Below, piece by piece: positions 59,899 to 64,000 of a stretch of 64,000 nt of DNA. The position numbers were made by a program, and so were the translations under genes. The stretch is from NCBI GenBank assembly GCA_002104935.1, contig MCGT01000033.1, forward strand, positions 1-64,000, given 5' to 3'. The notes below the pieces were generated by a model. The model saw only the letters and a program-made list of their open reading frames with translations. It did no database searches and was not told the origin of the DNA. Numbering within the stretch: position 1 is the first letter of the stretch; every line of letters starts with the position of its first letter. Origin of the DNA: Hesseltinella vesiculosa (Eukaryota > Mucoromycota > Mucoromycetes > Mucorales > Cunninghamellaceae).

Positions 59899-62206
59899 AT
59901 GTACGACAGTTACTCGGCTGACTTGCCTGACCATTCAGTGAACGGTAAGCGGACAATGAAAAAAGACACGATAAAAAAAAAAAAAAAAACCGCCCACTCA
60001 CCCGTCACCCTCTTTACCTTGCTTCTTCGTTTTACTTTTCAAGCGTCCTGCCAAGGTCAAGAAGAAATCCATTCTGTATGGGACCAAGAAGACTGTGATA
60101 TTGACCATGTTATCTTTGTCATTCATGTAAGAAACCTTGCCACCTCTCCTTCTTTTGACGCCTCTTTCTCAATCCTCCTCCTTTTTCTTGTTGCCAATCT
60201 AGGGCATTGGGCAACAAACCGAACGATTTGGTTACTTTGAACAGCACAGTAAGCAACCACCTCCTTTACTCAAAGAACTATCACTCACTCTTTTTATTTC
60301 GTGAACTAGTGGAAACCTTGCGAGACACCATTTGTGAAATCCTGCAAGCGAAAACACCCGATCGCGACCTTCGTATCCAGCTGATTCCTATTGAATGGCA
60401 CAAACATATCCATGAACAAACGGATAGCACTCTCAGCAATGTCACCTTGGACAACATCCCAGGCATGCGCCTCATCAGCAACGACTATATTATGGATGCG
60501 CTGTACTATCTTTCACATGATCGTCAGCAATGCATCATTGATCATGTCGTCGGGGCCTTCAACGAAACATATCAGGAATTTATCGATGACCACCCAACAT
60601 TTCACGGCAACATCGGCATCTTTGGCTATTCGTAAGTCCTTGCTCTCTCATGACTGACTGATCTTATTCATTTTCCACTTTTAGCCTGGGTGGTCTGGTA
60701 TCCTGGGATATTTTGTCTCATCAACGACCACTGCATACCAAGGAAGAACGCGCCCAGGTCGAAAAACTGAACCTGAACATGCCTCGGTTGGCCTTTGAAC
60801 CGCAATTTCTCTTTGGCGTCGGCTGTCCTCTTGGTGCTTTGTTGAACATCCGTAACCAAGATCCCAGACTGTATCATCCTGATAGCTCGGTTACTTTTCA
60901 AAACCTGTACCATCCTTGTGACCCATTGGTAAATCTCTCCTTTTCTTTTTTTTTTCGGGAGGTTGTCCCTGCATGAATTTTTTATGGGGTGCTCCTATTT
61001 TATTTCCAACCCTTGGCCACCAAGTCTGATGATCATTGACTCCTTTTTATTTTTGTCTGTTAGGCCTATCGGGTGGAACCATTATATCATCCCGACTGTC
61101 GCCATCATACAAGTGTCCAAGTGCCTGTGGCCATGCCTAATAACCGCCGCCGCTCCTCCCTGCAATGCCTGGCTGGCTGGTTGACATCTTGGTTCAGCAA
61201 CCAGGAAGGAACAGACGACCAAGACCCACAGCCTAGCCGACGACGTTCACAACCGCTTGATCCCGAGCTGATGTCAGTCATGGAAGAAGAGGATGACCTT
61301 GACGACGACGATGCCTTTGATGACTACCCCGCCGTTGACCACCTTCATCTGAACTACGACAGCCCCTCCTTCAATGACCCTTGCCTCGAAGATGCTCCCA
61401 CGTCTTGGCTCAATCCCACATCCCCCCCTCCCAGTGCCAGCGATGCTGCCACACCTCCTTGTCAACATCCCTTTGAACAGCTTGACACACCTGCTTTTCC
61501 TCTGGATATCACCCACGCAGAAACACCTTTGCCCACCTTTGAGCTGCCTGCCACCTCGGACGAGTCAACAGACGTCTTGAATGACGACAGTGACAACCTT
61601 CACCAACGCCGCTCCAGCCTCGGCAGCAACAACATCTTCTCATCTGTCGGTGCCCTGTTCCAATATATCTCACCTCGTGCCTCCTTTGATCGCGACTCCG
61701 CCTTTGGCTCTGATATTGAAGACCATGACGACGATGCTCTAGAAATCAAACGACCGTCCACCTCGGCCGCCGCCTCGGCCGCCTCTGTCCCTCACCAAAA
61801 AATCAGACCTCGCTCGGCTGCCGATGCCTCGACCCTGCTCACCCCACCTCACATGGCCGTCCCAGTCCATGACCCAACCATCCTGTACCGTCGCCGCCAA
61901 AGCCAAATCTATGATCTCAATCCGTCGGGCTCAGCCTCGTCCTTCTGGGCCCAAAAGAAACGCCGTCAATCGCTACCCAACCTCCACCAAGCTATGCGGG
62001 AATCCACTACTTTGGAAGATGACCCCGTCTTGCTGCAATCGCTTCCTGGTGCACGTCGTGTCGACTATGTCCTGCAACCCGACCCTGTCTTTGGCGGCAT
62101 GATCTCCAACTCCTACATTCTTGGCTTACAGGCCCACTTTTCTTACTGGAACAACAAGGATATGCTCTGGCACATTGTTCAACAATTGGACGACGGTTTT
62201 GCCTAA
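59899..62206 (+). CDS. DDHD-domain phospholipase (PA-PLA1 family)
   Basis: Exons 59899-59944, 60044-60126, 60203-60248, 60310-60631, 60685-60928 and 61064-62206 give 627 residues. Intracellular PLA1 enzymes hydrolyse phosphatidic acid and other phospholipids at the sn-1 position on organelle membranes. Signatures: IDHVIFVIHGIGQQ (oxyanion-side motif), the lipase elbow GYSLGG with nucleophile Ser about 166 (completed across an intron), and the DDHD region beginning HPCDPLAYRVEPLYHP and ending RVDYVLQPDPVF, LGLQAHFSYWNNKDMLWHIV. A long acidic, disordered insertion (about 290-560) splits the DDHD domain. The protein lacks the N-terminal WWE-like/SAM parts of animal DDHD proteins and resembles the shorter fungal form. 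Confidence 0.94.
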
Positions 62207-62651
62207 ACCTGCCCCTTTCTCTCACCTCCCTCCCTGTAATTTTAATCCCCCTTCTTCCTCCTTGCCTTGATCCTTGTTGTCTTTATTACTGTCCTTTCTT
62301 GGACCTCCTCTTTATTTTCTCCCTTCTCCTAGCTCTTGACTTTTTTTAATGTGACACCTTTCTGTTGTTCTTGTGGCCATTCTTTTTTCCTTCAAACCCT
62401 GGCAATTCCTTTGCATCATCGCTTTTCATTTTTTCATGAAATTAAATTAAAATTAGGCCTTTGGTCTGCCAACGAAAAAAAAAATATGGTTGGATCCATG
62501 CAAATGTGTCTTCAAATTGCCTGCCAGCCTCCTATTTTCACATTGTCCATTTTTAAATAGTCACCCGTCAAGGGTTTGTATTCTTTTATTATATATTTTT
62601 AGATGGCGAAAGATACAAAAATATTATGGACTTCCTATTTTTTTTTTTTTT
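62207..62651. other. Intergenic region between convergent genes
   Basis: Pyrimidine-rich on the plus strand just after the phospholipase stop codon, with a T-run next to the Zn2Cys6 gene stop. No gene seen. Confidence 0.45.
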
Positions 62652-63753
62652 TCAGGCTAACCTTTCCATGAAGAAATGGGAGCCGTCTTGAGAGGTTTCA
62701 TAGGGAAAGGCTGACGTCGAGGCAAAAGAGGGCTCTTCCAGCGGGACAGCGGCGAAGTCGTCGATGGGATCGGACTTTTCGGCGAAATTTTGTGGGGTCG
62801 TCCAAGGGTATTGCAGCAAGGCATCATGGGTGGGTGGCAGCTCCTGAGCCATGGTCATTGGTAGATAAACATCGTCTTGTGGATAGGATTGGTTGTACAT
62901 AAAGGCAGTGTCGGGTGAATGCTGGCGATCCTGGGGGTACAGCGAGGTCGAAGACGACGAAGCCGACATGGCCCGAGCGGCACTGGGTAAGGGCGTGCGA
63001 GGAGGGTACATCATGAGGTCCACCATCGTTTCCGTGCCGATAGCCGAGGTCGGCACATGTGTTGATGGGAAAAAGGAGGCCTGGTCAAAATACGAGCCAT
63101 GACCTGGATCTACCAACATCTGTGGGACTGGGGTGGCTGCGGTAGCTGTTGCGTTGGAGGTGTAAGCTTTGCCAGCTTTGTACATGGGCCGCCGAGTTTG
63201 TGGTTGTTTCTTGTCCCCACTAGCCTGGCGCTGTTTCTTTGCTTCCTTGGCTTGATTGCGCTTGGACCGAGCGATCTGCTGCTCACCTCGCAGGCGTAGC
63301 TGAGCAAGGATGGTTCGAGATTCCTGGACATCCTGCTCGGATTGATGGAGACTAGACCTCAGCCGATCCTGTTCTTTCTGGAGAGGGCTATCCGAGGCAT
63401 TCGTTTCACGGGAAGGTTTGGATGGAAGGGTGGAGAGGGTGGAGAAGAGCCGGCTCTTGTAATCGTTCATGTCGGTTTCAATCTGTCGGATCTGATGCTC
63501 CAGGACAGACAGGTTTTCGATATAAGGGTCTACATGGTGAGGCTGTGTATTACGAGATCGTCGTGAACTTGGATAAGAACAGTGAGCATTTGTACTTTGA
63601 CATCTTAGACAGCTTGGCTGGCCTGTGTCACATCGCACCTACAATAAGCAAAAAACCACAGCGTTATTCTTTTTATTCAGTTATATGTTAGAGTCGTTTT
63701 ACTTTTTTACGATGGCACCGGTGGCAAGCAATAGGTGCTCTTGGTCGTTTCAT
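62652..63753 (-). CDS. Zn2Cys6 (Gal4-type) transcription factor
   Basis: Exons 63753-63703 and 63638-62652 give 345 residues. The binuclear zinc cluster spans the intron: CHRCHRKK in exon 1 and VRCDTGQPSCLRC in exon 2, then CSY, giving C-x2-C-x6-C-x6-C-x2-C-x6-C. A predicted coiled coil (NLSVLEHQIRQIETDMNDY) follows the cluster, as in dimeric Gal4-type factors. The middle is basic and Gln-rich (IARSKRNQAKEAKKQRQ), and the tail is acidic/aromatic and disordered, suitable for activation. No fungal middle-homology domain is seen and no target pathway can be inferred. Confidence 0.92.
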
Positions 63754-64000
63754 AGAGAAGAAAAATAATCCAGCAACTGAAATAGATAAAAAGTATAAAA
63801 GAAGGGAAAAGGCACGGCCCGCCTCTTTTTTTTTTTTTTTCAAGGTGAGAAATTAAATCAGCCGCCTTCCCCTCATTCTCCTTTTTTTTCTTGAAACAAG
63901 AAATAAGCTTTGCAACGTTGAAAATTTCGAAAATCCGGATAGTCCATACTGAAATGGTCTGTATGGCAAGATTGGCCCTTCGTTACCAAAAAACAAGGGA

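Overview
The window is eukaryotic nuclear DNA, most likely from a filamentous fungus of the Mucoromycota (Mucorales type). Genes are split by many short GT-AG introns. A-runs or T-runs of 10-25 bases are scattered through introns and intergenic DNA. The gene set (PEX10, PEX12, Snt2, UBP12, UFD4, Zn2Cys6 and bZIP factors, YTP1-like, DDHD phospholipase) is fungal. The Mucorales assignment is inference from style and protein flavour, not from a search.

Layout: 23-3621 (+) is an eight-exon gene for a Fanzor-like (eukaryotic TnpB-type) nuclease with an intact RuvC triad and zinc ribbon. 6052-7584 (+) is a mitochondrial-type 3-ketoacyl-CoA thiolase. 7929-9755 (+) encodes an unrecognised Q-rich/coiled-coil protein. 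11161-11231 (-) is tRNA-Gln(TTG). 13082-14370 (-) is a tubulin-tyrosine-ligase-family protein. 14407-17021 holds a Lon protease fragment and weak coding remnants. 18190-18887 (+) is a bZIP factor, 19434-20885 (+) PEX10, 21970-23781 (+) a YTP1-like membrane protein, 24395-28269 (+) an 11-exon Snt2-type chromatin reader, and 28414-29856 (-) PEX12. 29857-38478 is gene-poor: an unknown membrane protein (32940-33872, -), a UPF0014/FetB-like permease (34206-35406, -) and a decayed multi-exon gene containing a Tc1/mariner-type MITE.

38479-39375 (-) encodes a coiled-coil protein. 40032-42016 is the most unusual stretch. An intact six-exon minus-strand gene (possible resolvase-like fold) has part of intron 3 and exon 4 duplicated in inverted orientation just past its 3' end, as 350-bp arms with only two mismatches, and a 12-bp minisatellite of about 575 bp lies directly upstream. 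Then come two tandem UBP12/USP15-type deubiquitinases (43175-47251 and 47764-50700, both -), a UFD4/TRIP12-type HECT ubiquitin ligase (51305-57261, +), fructose-1,6-bisphosphatase (57472-59211, -), a DDHD-domain phospholipase (59899-62206, +) and a Zn2Cys6 transcription factor (62652-63753, -).

There are no operons. Functional links are loose: PEX10 and PEX12 are two of the three RING subunits of the peroxisomal ubiquitin ligase and lie within about 10 kb, and two deubiquitinases sit head-to-head with a ubiquitin ligase. Mobile or repetitive DNA includes the Fanzor-like gene, four copies of a short dispersed repeat ending in oligo-T (SINE-like), one MITE, two minisatellites and the inverted duplication. 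All exon boundaries were derived by hand from frame continuity and splice signals.
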